Both the position numbers and the translations under genes were made by a program. Of a DNA stretch of 64,000 nucleotides, positions 46,401 to 56,970 are shown piece by piece (position 1 is the stretch's first letter; each line of letters opens with the position of its first letter). The DNA comes from Odobenus rosmarus divergens (Eukaryota; Chordata; Mammalia; Carnivora; Odobenidae): contig NW_004450401.1 in NCBI RefSeq assembly GCF_000321225.1, positions 4,439,307 to 4,503,306 of the forward strand. Direction: 5' to 3'. Below the pieces are notes generated by a model, which was not told the origin of the DNA, searched no databases, and was given only the letters and a program-made list of their open reading frames with translations.

Positions 46401-49400
46401 ATCTGGGATTGTGATACCTTCAGCTTTGTTCTTCTTTCTTAAGATTGCTTTGGCTAGTCAGAGTCTTTTGTGGTTTCATCCAAATTTTAGGATATTTGTT
46501 TAGTTCTGTGAAAAATGTTGTTGGTATTTTGATAGGGATTGCATTGAATCTGAGGATTGCTTTGGGTGGTGTGGACATTTTAACAATATTAATTCTTCCA
46601 GTCCCTGAGCATGGTATATTTTTCTATTTGTGTCATCTTCAATTTCTTTCTTCAATGTCTGATGGTTTTTAGAGTACAGGTCTTTTCCCTCCGTGGTTAA
46701 ATGTATTCCCAGGTATTTTATTCTTTTAGGTGCAGTTGTAAATGGGATCGTTTTCTTAATTTTTTCTTTCTGTTACATCATTACTAGTGTATAGAAATGC
46801 AACAGATTTCTGTATAATAATTTTGTTTCCTGCAACTTTACTGAATTCATTTATTCTAATAGTTTTTTTGGAGTCTTTATGATTTTCTATATATAGTATC
46901 ATGTCATCTGCAAATACTGACAGTTTTACTTCTTTCTTACCAGTTTGGGTGCTTTTTTTTTTTTTTTTTCTTTTTCTTGTCTGATTGCTGTGGCCAGGAC
47001 TTCCAGGACTGTGTTGAATAAAGATGGTGAGAGTGGACATCCTTGTCTTGTTCCTAATCTTAGGGGAAAAGCTTTTAGTTTTTCAGCATTGAGTATGATG
47101 TTATCTATGGGTTTTTCATATATGGTCTTTATTATGTTGAAGTTTGTTTCCTCTAAATCCATTTTGTTGAATTTTTATCAAGAATGGATGTTTATTTTGT
47201 CAAATGCTTTTTGTGTGTCTATTGATGATCATATGATTTTTATCCTTCCTCTTACTGATGTGATGTATCACATTGATTTATTTGCAAATATTGAACCATC
47301 CTTGCATCCTTGGAATAAATCCCACTTGACCATGGTGTATGATATTTTTAATGTATTGTTGAATTTGGTTTGCTAATATAGTTTGTTGAGGATTCTTGCA
47401 TCTATGTTCTTCAGGGATATTGGCCTGCAGTTTTTTTTTTTTTTGGTAGTGTCTTTGCCTGGTTTTTGGTATCAGAGTAAGGCTGGCCTCATAGAATGAA
47501 TTTGGAAGTTTTTCTTCCTTGCCTATTTTCTGGACTAGTTTGAGAAGAATAGGTATCAACTCTTCTTTAAATGTTTGATAGAATGCACCTGTGAATCCAT
47601 CTGGTCCTGGACTTTTGTTTATTGGGAGTTTTTTGATTACCAGTTCAATTTCATTACTAGTAATTGGTCTGTTCAAATTTTCTCTTTCTTCTTGATTCAG
47701 TTTTGGCGAATTTATCCATTTTTTTAGGTTGTCCAATTTGTTGGCATATAATTTTTCATAGTATTCTCATATAACCCTTTGTATTTTTGTGGTGTCAGTT
47801 ATTTCTTCTTTTTCATTTCTGAATTCATTTATTTGAGTTCTCTCTCTTCTCGATGAGTCTGGTAAAGGTTTATCAAATTTGTTTATGTTTTCGAAGAACC
47901 AGCTCTTGGTTTCATGGATCTTTTCTGATGTTTTTTTAGTATCTGTTTCATTTATTTCTGCTCTTATCTTTTTTATTTCCTTCCTTCTACTAACTTTGGG
48001 CTTTGTTCTTTTTGTAGCTCCTTTAGATATAAGGTTGATTTGTTTATTTGGGATTTTTCTTGTTTCTTGAGGTAGGCCTGTATTGCTATAAAGTTTCCTG
48101 TTAGAACTGCTTTTGCTGCATCCCAAAGATTTTGGATTGTTGTGTTTCCATTTTCATTTGTCTCCATGTATTTTTTAATTTCCTCTTTGATTTATTCATT
48201 GACGCATTGATTGTTTAGTGGCATGTTGTTTAGCTTCTGTTTGTGTTTTTTCCAGTTTTTTTCTTTTTCTTGTAATTGATTTCTAGTTTCATATCATTGT
48301 GGGTCAGAAAAGATGCTTGATAAAATTTCAGTCTTCTTAAATTCATTGTAACTTGTTTTGTGGCCTACAATATATGATCCATCCTGGAGAATATTCCATG
48401 TGCACTTGAAAATAACGTGTATTTTGTTTTTGGATGAAATGTTCTGTATATCTCTGTAAAGTCCATCTGGTCTAATGTGTCATTCAAAGCTACTGTTTTT
48501 TTGTTGATTTCTGTCTGGATCTATCCATTGATGTAAGTGTGGTGTTAAAGTCCCCTGCTATTGTTGTATTACTGTCAATTTCTCCTTTTATGTTTGTTAA
48601 TATTTACTTTATGTATTTAGGTGCTCCTATCTCCTATGTTAGGTACACAGATACTTATAATTTTTACATCCTCTTGTTGGATTGATTTGTTTATCATTAT
48701 TTAATGCTTTTCTTTGTATCTTGCCACAGTCTTTGTTGCAAAGTGTATTTTGTGTGATAATTTTTTTTCCCTCTGGTGGGCAGCAAAGCAAAGTTTATTG
48801 AGTGATAGCAAAGTGATAGTACAAAGTTCCTGAGGAGGGAGGGGACCCGAGAGGGTTGCCTTTGTCTGATAAAAATATTACTACCCCAGCTTTTTTTTTT
48901 ACTTCCATTTGCATGGAATATCTTTTACCGCCCCCTCATTTTCAGTCTATATGTGTCTTTTTTTTTTTTAAAGATTTTATTTCTTTGAGACAGAGAGAAT
49001 GAGAGAGAGAGAGAGCACATGAGAGGGGGGAGGGTCAGAGGGAGAAGCAGACTCCCTGCTGAGCAGGGAGCCTGGGACTCCAGGATCATGACCTGAGCCG
49101 AAGGCAGTTGCTTAACCAACTGAGCCACCCAGGCGCCCCTATATGTGTCAGGTTTGAAGTGAGTCTTGTAGGCAGCATATAGTTGGGTCTTGTTTTTTCA
49201 GCCATTCAATCACCCTGTGTCTCTTGATTGGACCATTTAGTCAATTTACATTTAAGTAATTCTTCATAAGTATGTATTTATTGCCATTTTGTTCATTGTT
49301 TTCTGTTGTTTTTGTAGTTCTTCTTTGTTCCTTTCTTCTCTTCCTCTCTTCCCTTGTGGTTTGATGGCTTTTTTTTTTTTTTATGTTGTGTTAATCACCA

Positions 49401-52400
49401 TACATTACATCATTAGTTTTTTTTTTTAAAGATTTTATTTATTTATTTGAGAGAGAGAGAGAATGAGAGATAGAGACCANNNNNNNNNNNNNNNNNNNNN
49501 NNNNNNNNNNNNNNNNNNNNNNNNNNNNNNNNNNNNNNNNNNNNNNNNNNNNNNNNNNNNNNNNNNNNNNNNNNNNNNNNNNNNNNNNNNNNNNNNNNNN
49601 NNNNNNNNNNNNNNNNNNNNNNNNNNNNNNNNNNNNNNNNNNNNNNNNNNNNNNNNNNNNNNNNNNNNNNNNNNNNNNNNNNNNNNNNNNNNNNNNNNNN
49701 NNNNNNNNNNNNNNNNNNNNNNNNNNNNNNNNNNNNNNNNNNNNNNNNNNNNNNNNNNNNNNNNNNNNNNNNNNNNNNNNNNNNNNNNNNNNNNNNNNNN
49801 NNNNNNNNNNNNNNNNNNNNNNNNNNNNNNNNNNNNNNNNNNNNNNNNNNNNNNNNNNNNNNNNNNNNNNNNNNNNNNNNNNNNNNNNNNNNNNNNNNNN
49901 NNNNNNNNNNNNNNNNNNNNNNNNNNNNNNNNNNNNNNNNNNNNNNNNNNNNNNNNNNNNNNNNTTTTAAAGATTTTATTTATTTATTTGACAGAAAGAG
50001 ACACAGTGAGAGAGGGAACACAAGCAGGGGGAGTAGGGGAGGGAGAACCAGGCTTCCCGCGGAGCAGGGAGCCCGATGCGGGCTTCGATCCCAGGACCCT
50101 GGGGTCATGACCTGAGCCAAAGGCAGATGCTTAACGACTGAGCCACCCAGGTGCCCCTTGATGGCTTTTTTTAATGTTATGTTTGGATTACTTTCTCTTT
50201 ATTTTTTGTATCTGTTACAGGTTTTTGATTTGTGGTTACCATGGGGTTCATAAATAACATCCTATGTATGTAGCAGTCTATATTGTTAGTTGCTTAAGCT
50301 TGAACACATTCTAAAAAGCAATGGTTTTACTACCCCTTTATGTGTCATATATCTTTTTATTTTGTGTATCCCTTCAGTGATTTTTGTAGATGTAATTGAT
50401 TTTACTGCTTTGTGTTTTAACCTTCATAATGGCTTTATAAGTGATTAGTCCGCTACCTTTAATCATATGTTTGCTTTTGCCAGTGAAATTTTTTCCTTTC
50501 ATAATTTTCTTCTAATTATGGCCTTTTCTTTTCACTTAAAGAATTCCCTTAAATACTTCTTGTAAGGCTGGTTTAGTGGTGATGAACTCCCTTTTGTTTG
50601 GGAAACTCTTTGTCTCCTTCAATTCTCAATGATAGCCTTGCCAGGTAGAGTATTCTTGGTTGTAGGTTTTTTTCTTCCAGCCCTTGGAATATATCATGCC
50701 ACTCCCTTCTGGCCTGCAAAGTTTTTGCTGAGATCAGCCTATAGCCTTATGTGTTTTCCCTTGTATGTGACGATTTTTCTCTTGTTGCTTTTAAGATTCT
50801 CTCTTTATCTTTAATTTTTGCCATTTTAATGATTATGTGTCTTCGTGTGAACCTTTTTGGGTTCATCTTGGTTGGAGCTTTCTTTGTTTCCTGGATCTGG
50901 ATGTGTGTTTCCTGCCTCAGATCCAGGAAGTTTTCAGCTATTATCTCTTCAAATAAATTTTCTGCCCCCTTTCCTCTCTCTTCTTCTTGCACTCCTATAA
51001 TGCAAATGTTATCATGCTTGATGATTTTGCAGAGGTTTCTTCACCTCTTCTCACGTTACTTATTCTTTTGTCTTTTTGCTGTTCATCTTAGTTGCTTTCT
51101 GTTACCCTGTCTTCAAGATCTCTGATCCGTTCTTCTGCATCTCCTAGTCTGCTGTTGATTTCCTCTAGTGTATTTTTTCATTTCAGTTACTGTATTCAGC
51201 TCTGACTGGCTCTTTTTTGCATTTTCTCTTTGTTGAAATTCTCACAGAGTTCATCCACTGTTTTCTGAAGTCCAGTTGAGTATCTTTAGAACCATTACTT
51301 TGAACTCTTTATCAGGCATATCACATATTTCCATTTTGTTTAGTCCTTTCTCTGTGATTTTGTCTTGTTTTTTCATTTGGGACATATCCCTTAGTCTCCT
51401 CATTTTGGCTAACTGTCCGTGTTTGTTTCTATGTGTTAGGTAGGTCAGCTACATCTCCTGGCCTTGAAAGTAGTGACTTTTATGTAGAAGTGGTGCCCTG
51501 TATGCTATCTGCCCTGGTCACTGGAACCAGGCATACTAGGGCTGTCCCCTTTGTGGGCTGTGTGTACCCTCCTGCTGTGGTTGAGCTGTGATTACTGTGG
51601 GCATGCTGATGGGTGGGGCTGGCTCTCAGCCCAGCTGGCTGCAGTGACCCGCTTTGCCTGCTGCAGACGCACTGGGCAGGGTTTGTTTCCCGTGCTGTTG
51701 AGAGGCCTGGCTGCAGCTGCCATGGACTCAATGGTGGGTGGGGCTGGCACTCAGTCTAGCTGTGTGTAATTGGCCTGTGTGACAGCTGCAGGTACACAGA
51801 AGGGCAGGGCTTGTTCTTTGTGCAGCCAGCTAAGAGGCCCAGCTGTAGGAACTGTGGGCAAGCTGGTGTGTAGGGTTATCTCCCTGTCCCCCAGGGCAGG
51901 AATCACTTTGGAGGGGTGCTGGTCCCATGTGGGGCTGCCTGCTGGATATGGCAGGGGAGGAGCTGCTTTGGAGGGGTGCCTGTGAAGGCCAGCGGGTTGG
52001 GTAGGGTGGGTGGTAGGGTAATGCTGGGGCAGGGCGTATGTTGTTAACAAGGTAGATGGAGGTGTTAGAATTGGCTTCTGCAAGCATCTAGCTATCTAGG
52101 CTCACGGACGACAAGAAAAATGGCACCTGCCAGCACTTTTTTATTCCTGGAGAAATCTGCAGACATTTGCCCTTCCTGTACACACCTAAAATTAGTAAAT
52201 CTCCTTCATGTGTACCCTAGGTGCTTTTTAAGCTGCTGCTTCAGTGCTGTCTCCACCTGAGAAACTTAGTAGTGTGCTGGCTCTTTTGCCCTCCAGTTCA
52301 ACTGGAGTTAAGCCCTGCTGATTTTCAAAGCCAGACATTATGGGCACTTGTCTTCCCAGCGTAGGTCCTTACGGCCAGGATTGCCCTGTGTGGGATCTGT

Positions 52401-55400
52401 TCCCCTCACTCCTCCATGCTTGTGATGGCTCTCCTGTTTGTGGTCATATGCACCAGGGGTTTGGTTCCTGGCCCTGTCTCCACCCCTCCTACCCTTTCAA
52501 CGTGGCCTTCTCTCAGGATTAGCTGTGGAAGATCTCTTCTGCCGGTCCTCAGATCATTCAGAGTTAATTGCAGTAGATACACTTGTTGCCTCAGTGTATC
52601 TGCGGGAGGGGGTGAGCTCAGGAACCTCCTGAACTCTGCCATCTTCTGTCATTTCCTCAGATTTATTTTGTAATGGAGCTTTATTGTTTTGGGGAATACA
52701 TGATACTTTAGTAAAAGAATTTAAACTGTATAGAAGACTTCAAAGAGTAAAGTTAAAAAATTGGAATTCCACAATGTAAAAATGCCACTGTTGATGACAA
52801 TGTGGTAAATGTTGTCCAGCCATTCAGCAGCCATACACAGCTCCTTTGTGTCACCCTTGTTTGTGTGATGTGTGGGTATTCTCCTGCTCCTGGCAGTGCC
52901 TGCCTCACCTTAGGATGTTATAGCTTCTTAACATGGCGATGGCTACTGAGCTCTGCTGCTGCTTTTCATGCAGTCTAGAATTCCATTGAATATGTTCATA
53001 TATTCTTAAACTGCCAGTATATACTTACACATGCCTGTAGGTATTTCAGTTGCCCAGCTCTTTGGTGGTTTCTCGTCTTTGCACCATTGTAAGTAATGCT
53101 TGTGAGAAATATTCCTTATGGACTTCATTTTAGGTCATCCTTTTGGGTAAACCAGTGAAGTGGGATTGCTGACTGAGTCCAAAGTATTCACATTTTGTGA
53201 AGGACCAAACCGCTTACAGAAAGGTTATTGCAGTGTTTTTTCTTAACAGTGCATGCATGTGCATGTTTTTCCTGTGTCATCTTTGCGTAAGTTTGTCTGC
53301 CTCACCTAATATGTATGAAATATGATTTATTTTATTTATTTATTTAATTTTTATTTTTTAAATGATTTTATTTATTTACTAGAGAGAGTGTGAGTGAGAG
53401 AGAGCATGAGTGAAGGGTGGGGAGCAGCAGAGGCAGAGGGGGGAAACAGATGTCCTGCTGAGCAAGGAGCCTGACACGGGGTTCAGTCCCAGCACCCCAG
53501 GATCATGACCTGAGCCAAAGGCAGATGCTTTACCAATTGAGCCACCCAGGCACTTTAGAGAGAGAGTGCACAAGCATGAGGAGGGGCAGAGGGACAGGGG
53601 AGAGAGAATCCTCAGGCAGACTCCCTGCTGAGTGCAGAGCCCACCACGGGGCTTGATCCCAGGATCCTGAGATCATGACCTGAGCTGAAATCAAGAGCCG
53701 GCTGCTTAACTGTCAGAGCCACCCCGGTGCCCCTAAAATAGATATAGTTCACATAAAATCTTTCAGGAATATATCAAATATGACTGTATTAATTTTTCTA
53801 AGTAGTTCAGACAAATACTTTTAACATTTTTTTTAATTTTCTCTATAACCTAGGCTAAAAATTAAAAATCAGATGATTATCAAAGGGAAGCACAATTATA
53901 TTTATAGCATTGTTTTATACATAAAAGGGAAATAGTCTAAATTTTCATTATGAAGGAATAATTAAATAAGTTGTGATACATCCATATTACAGTGTGCCAA
54001 GAGAAAAACATAGCTCTGTATGTGCTGAATTGCAAGATTGGCAAGGCATTTTACTGAATGAGCAAAGCAAGTAGCCAGTCAGTGCATATGATGTGTTCCT
54101 ATTTAGGTAAAGAAACTAAAGCTAAATTAGTAGGACTTTTGAAAGAATTTGTTTCAGACTTAGAAGTTTGGGAGAAGATAAAATTTACTTTAAATTATAA
54201 TTTAAGTATTATTACTGAAACCAATTAAATAAAATGAAAAATTCAGTTCCTCAGTTACCCTAGGCACATTTTAAGGACTTCAATAGCCACATGTGGCTGG
54301 TGGTTTCTGTATTGGATAGTGCAGATGTAGAATGTTCCAATCACAGAAGTTTGTTTCCCAGTGCTGCTCTATACCCTGGTACTGTTGGAATTTTATGCAG
54401 TAAGCATGTCTTTGTATATTAGTTTGTAAAATAAGAGTAATGTATGCTCAGTATAGAATATTTGGAAAATGTTGACAAATAAAAAAAGAAATTAACAGTC
54501 ACACATAGGTCCATAATTTGGAGGTAGTGAATTCCTAACGTATTAGTATATTTCCTTCCAATCTTTTTTTCATGTGTATATATTTATGTATCTATATAGA
54601 TATTTTATATATAGACATCTATACATCTGTGTGTGTGTATATACACACACTATACTATGTATAGTTGGAGTCATATTCCTTTTTTTTAAAGATTTTATTT
54701 ATTTATTTGCCAGAGAGAGTGAGAGAGGGAACACAAGCAGGGGGAGTGGGAGAGAGAGAAGCAGGCCTCCTGCGGAGCAGGGAGCCCAATGTGGGGCTCG
54801 ATCCCAGGACCCTGGGATCACGACCTGAGCCAAAGGCAGATGCTTAACGACTGAGCCACCCAGGCGCCCCTATAGTTGGAGTCATATTAAATAAGATTTT
54901 GTGTTTTACATATTTTTAATGGTTAAATGTAAAATAAGGAATTTTATTTCTGATAGCATGTATTTTAACAGTCCACTTACTTTCAGCTTTTTAGACACAC
55001 CATACATATCGCACCGGTGTTTTTAGAACTTCAGTGGCCTGGAGTAGTAATGTCAGTCTCACCCAGATAGCACCTTATTTATCATTCAGAGATTAAACTT
55101 TCCAATAAAACTGTCAAGATGTTAAAGTTTATGAAGCCACATGGTTATTTAGGAAACGTTTTAGAAGGCCTCTTCATGTCTACTCTGGTTTTCTTGATCT
55201 GTATAAATTTCTTCATCCTAACCAATTCCAAATGACTGACAAATGATGGAGTAGAGGCCTAAAGAGAAGTAAAACGGGGGTAGCAGCCTCTGAAACTATT
55301 TTTTATGTTTGTGTAATACAGAAGTTTGCTCAGACGTATAGCTAGACTGCCAGATACTAGCATCATGAAGAGTGGTTAACTGTCCCTGAAATAGGATTAC

Positions 55401-56552
55401 TTAACAAAAAGAATCTTTGTCTGTCTCTACACACACATATGTGTTCATGTGTGTATAAAAAATATATATTAAACAGCTTTATTGAAATATTTACTTACCA
55501 TATAGTTGACCAGTTTGAAGCATATAATTTAATGTATCCTGCAACTTTAAATTAACACCACATTGTTTATGTTTTATAACATTAATCTTACTCTAAGGTT
55601 GAAAAACAGTAAAGTGGGACTAAAGGAATAATGGCTTTAGAAAAATCATGTTTAATTTCAAGTAGGAAGAATGACATTTTGGGGGAAAATCTATTTGCAA
55701 AGCATTGTGATTTAGCAGAAAGACCTGTGACTTTGGAAACCGACTCACTTCATGTGCTGACTCTGCTGCTTCCTTGAGGTATGACTTAACTGTTCAGTCA
55801 CCTGTTCCTTTATAAAATGGGGTTTAAAATCATTACTTGCTTTGCTGCATTGTCATTATACTTTATTAAACTAAAGTATAATCCATCTGATTCCTAAGGG
55901 GTGCTCAGTAAATATTAACTGCTGTTACTGTTTTCCTAGGGAGTACAGAATAGGTTTAGATCATAGGCTCTGCATTCAGATCTTGCTCTGCCACCTACTG
56001 GCTTGTGCTCTCCCTGTGCCTCGGTGTTCTCTGTAAAATGGGGTAATGATTGTACCTGTCCTGTAGGGTTAATAAGTGGATTAAATGAGGGGCGCCTGGG
56101 GGGCTCAGTCGGTTAAGCGTCTGCCTTCAGCTCAGGTCATGATCTCAGGGTCCTGGGATCGAGCCCCATTTTGGGTTCCCTGCTCAGTGGGGAGTCTGCT
56201 TCACCCTCTCCCTCTGCCCCTCCCCTGCCGGCTGCCCCCCCCCCCGCCCTGGGCTCGTGTTCTCTCAAATAAATAAATAAAATCTTTTTTAAAAAGTGGA
56301 TTAAATGAGTTAATGTAGGCAAGTACTTAATGAATGTGGTTTCTTATTATTAACGTATTGATTGGTTTCTCTATATTGATTTTTATAGGAGACAAGCTAT
56401 GGGAGGTGCAGTGTGAGTCCCCGACTTTCACCGTGGCTTGGCACCCCAAAAGGCCTCTGCTGGCATTTGCCTGTGATGACAAAGATGGCAAATATGACAG
56501 CAGTCGGGAAGCAGGAACTGTGAAGCTGTTTGGGCTTCCTAATGACTCCTGA
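37197..56552 (+). CDS. THOC3: THOC3, THO complex subunit 3 (six exons, join)
   Basis: Coding exons are 37197-37463, 38438-38594, 40020-40224, 43272-43433, 43553-43653 and 56389-56552. They total 1056 nt including TGA, that is 351 residues, which equals the usual mammalian THOC3 length. All introns start GT and end AG and the phases agree. The product is a seven-bladed WD40 protein. Residues 1-50 are an N-terminal tail, and blades follow with recognisable repeat signatures such as [13 protein letters not shown] and TIRIWDV in exon 2, [14 protein letters not shown] in exon 4 and LASASEDHF in exon 5. From family knowledge, THOC3 (yeast Tex1) is a nuclear THO subunit and part of TREX, which couples transcription and splicing to mRNA export. 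The start was chosen for its GCCATGG context and its match to the family N-terminus. No frameshift or internal stop is seen. A broken second copy lies upstream at 2870-12845. Confidence 0.97.
37480..38060 (+). repeat. Purine-rich tract at start of THOC3 intron 1
   Basis: The plus strand is almost all G and A, with recurring GGTGGTGAGGAG-type units. The long proline-rich antisense frame across it is a composition effect. Confidence 0.85.
38131..38325 (+). mobile_element. Can-SINE, plus (THOC3 intron 1)
   Basis: Target duplication AAATTGTCTGGATCT. About 110 bases before exon 2. Confidence 0.95.
38438..38594 (+). CDS. THOC3: THOC3 coding exon 2
   Basis: Follows a TTCTTGCAG acceptor and encodes residues 90-141 plus the first base of codon 142. 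It holds blade 2 with [13 protein letters not shown] and TIRIWDV. The donor is GTGACT. This exon has no counterpart in the upstream pseudogene copy. Confidence 0.96.
38595..40019 (+). other. THOC3 intron 2
   Basis: Unique intron sequence, with a MIR at 39690-39830 (TATGTAAAATGGGGATAATA). Its 3' half is retained in the left copy. Confidence 0.9.
40020..40224 (+). CDS. THOC3: THOC3 coding exon 3
   Basis: The acceptor ends TATCCAG. It encodes residues 142-210 (blades 3 and 4: [15 protein letters not shown] and [15 protein letters not shown]), and ends two bases into a Ser codon at a GTGAGG donor. It too is missing from the upstream copy. Confidence 0.96.
40225..43271 (+). other. THOC3 intron 3
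   Basis: Holds MIR-like DNA at 40340-40500, a SINE at 40669-40860 and an old repeat at 41450-41740 (ACCCAGGTCAAGAAATAG). The rest is unique. 41860-43271 is collinear with 4900-6330. Confidence 0.9.
40669..40860 (-). mobile_element. Can-SINE, minus (intron 3)
   Basis: Head GAGCCACCTAGGTGCCCC. Target duplication near TATAATTACGTTT / TATAATAAATGTTT. Confidence 0.93.
43272..43433 (+). CDS. THOC3: THOC3 coding exon 4
   Basis: The acceptor is TTGTTTCTCAG and the donor GTAAGC. It encodes residues 210-264 with blade 5 ([20 protein letters not shown], then [14 protein letters not shown]). The upstream copy has a 145-nt version of this 162-nt exon at 6331-6475. Confidence 0.96.
43553..43653 (+). CDS. 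THOC3: THOC3 coding exon 5
   Basis: The acceptor is CTGTTCCAG and the donor GTAACT. It encodes residues 264-298 (blade 6, [19 protein letters not shown]). At 101 nt it is the same length as its pseudogene counterpart at 6598-6698. Confidence 0.96.
44659..44697 (+). repeat. (TG)n(TA)n microsatellite
   Basis: Within the L1 3' region. Confidence 0.85.
45144..45342 (-). mobile_element. Older Can-SINE, minus
   Basis: Head AAGCCACCCAGGCACCCC. Inside the L1. Confidence 0.9.
45387..45579 (-). mobile_element. Can-SINE, minus
   Basis: Inserted just beside the previous SINE. The text AGGCACCCCATTCTTTA is repeated at both ends. Confidence 0.93.
46030..46207 (-). mobile_element. Can-SINE, minus
   Basis: Target duplication AGCACCATTTGTT on both sides, inside L1 ORF2. 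Confidence 0.94.
48760..48872 (-). mobile_element. Short poly(A)-tailed retrocopy of unknown source
   Basis: About 100 bases interrupting the L1, bounded by TTTGTGTGATAA / TTTGTCTGATAA. On the minus strand it carries AATAAA (48794-48799) about 25 bases before a poly(A), the layout of a retrotransposed transcript or LTR end. The source is not recognised. Confidence 0.5.
48958..49138 (-). mobile_element. Can-SINE, minus
   Basis: Target duplication TATATGTGTC. Confidence 0.94.
49364..50157 (-). mobile_element. Composite insertion: young L1 3' end, Can-SINE(s), gap
   Basis: TTTGATGGCTTTTTT at 49358 and TTGATGGCTTTTTTT at 50158 bracket it. 49381-49420 is young L1 3' UTR, 49424-49479 a SINE start, 49965-50157 a SINE nearly complete. 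Confidence 0.75.
49480..49964. other. Assembly gap (485 N)
   Basis: Both edges are minus-strand Can-SINE sequence, so the gap probably hides one SINE end and the start of another. Confidence 0.99.
52661..53345. other. THOC3 intron 5, unique part
   Basis: The start (to about 52760) matches 7215-7310 of the left copy. The rest (to 53345) has no counterpart found and no gene. Confidence 0.6.
53350..53553 (-). mobile_element. Can-SINE, minus
   Basis: Head GAGCCACCCAGGCACTTT, joined directly to another SINE. Confidence 0.9.
53554..53735 (-). mobile_element. Older Can-SINE, minus
   Basis: Begins in the GA-rich part (its tail lies on the far side of the preceding SINE) and ends GAGCCACCCCGGTGCCCC. 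Confidence 0.88.
53736..54677. other. THOC3 intron 5, L1M-like and unique sequence
   Basis: 53900-54130 resembles an old L1 3' UTR. 54390-54540 matches 8284-8425 of the left copy. Confidence 0.5.
54678..54870 (-). mobile_element. Can-SINE, minus
   Basis: Target duplication TATAGTTGGAGTCATATT. Confidence 0.95.
54871..56088. other. THOC3 intron 5, 3' part
   Basis: 55600-56080 is collinear with 9180-9420 plus 11800-12040. MIR at 55690-55850 and 55950-56080. Confidence 0.65.
56089..56296 (+). mobile_element. Can-SINE, plus, near exon 6
   Basis: Target duplication AAGTGGATTAAATGAG, inside a MIR. It ends 92 bases before exon 6. Absent from the left copy. Confidence 0.95.
56389..56552 (+). CDS. 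THOC3: THOC3 coding exon 6 and stop
   Basis: The acceptor is TTTTTATAG. It encodes residues 298-351 with the closing blade ([20 protein letters not shown], then [12 protein letters not shown]) and TGA at 56550-56552. It lies 12.7 kb beyond exon 5 because an L1 sits in the intron. Confidence 0.96.
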
Positions 56553-56970
56553 TGGGAGGCCCTCAGGGAGATGAGACGCTGGCAGAGGCCTTCCTTTGTG
56601 TATTAGTCTGGTCTCTTCTCTTGGAGTTGGTGGGCACCTCAAGCATTTGTAATTGGTATAAATTATACAAGTCTGTCAGTCTGCCTATTCCAGTTCCCTT
56701 CTTATGTGAGCTCTTCCCGTTCTTTCTCCCCTTTGCAGGAGGGTTCTGCATGATAACACCCGCATAGCTTGTCCTCTGGGGACCTCCTGTCTTCCCTGCT
56801 TTTGGGTGTATGGTAGACTTTGTTGGGTTTGCTTCTGTTTGGACAGTACCTACCTTGGGGCGGGGTGAGTGAAGAAGGGTGAGATGGGATGGAGATTTTT
56901 TTTATAGTAAAAAGAAATGTATATAATTTTGAGAATTGAGCATTTAATAAAACTGACTTTAATTATGGGA
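56553..56970 (+). terminator. THOC3: THOC3 3' UTR with poly(A) signal
   Basis: AATAAA lies at 56946-56951, about 395 bases after the stop, and is followed by T/GT-rich sequence (56984-57010) of the kind that acts as a downstream cleavage element. The homologous position in the upstream copy also has AATAAA (12835-12840). The cleavage site itself is inferred. Confidence 0.8.

Larger units (their letters stand above)
44177..52651 (-). mobile_element. Near-full-length L1, antisense in THOC3 intron 5
   Basis: Left to right on the plus strand: 3' UTR (44195-45135), ORF2 remnants (about 45600-48750: reverse transcriptase pieces at 46756-47736, upstream part at 47767-48167), ORF1-like (50747-51200), and 5' UTR to 52651. 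All frames are broken by stops and nested SINEs, so it is inactive. Target duplication TTTCCTCAGCTTTA / TTTCCTCAGATTTA at 44161 and 52652. The left copy has an empty site near 7212. Confidence 0.85.

Noticed and set aside
46756..48167. L1 ORF2 as an active reverse transcriptase gene
   Set aside because: Frames of 60-150 codons are separated by stops, shifts and SINEs. It is a dead copy.
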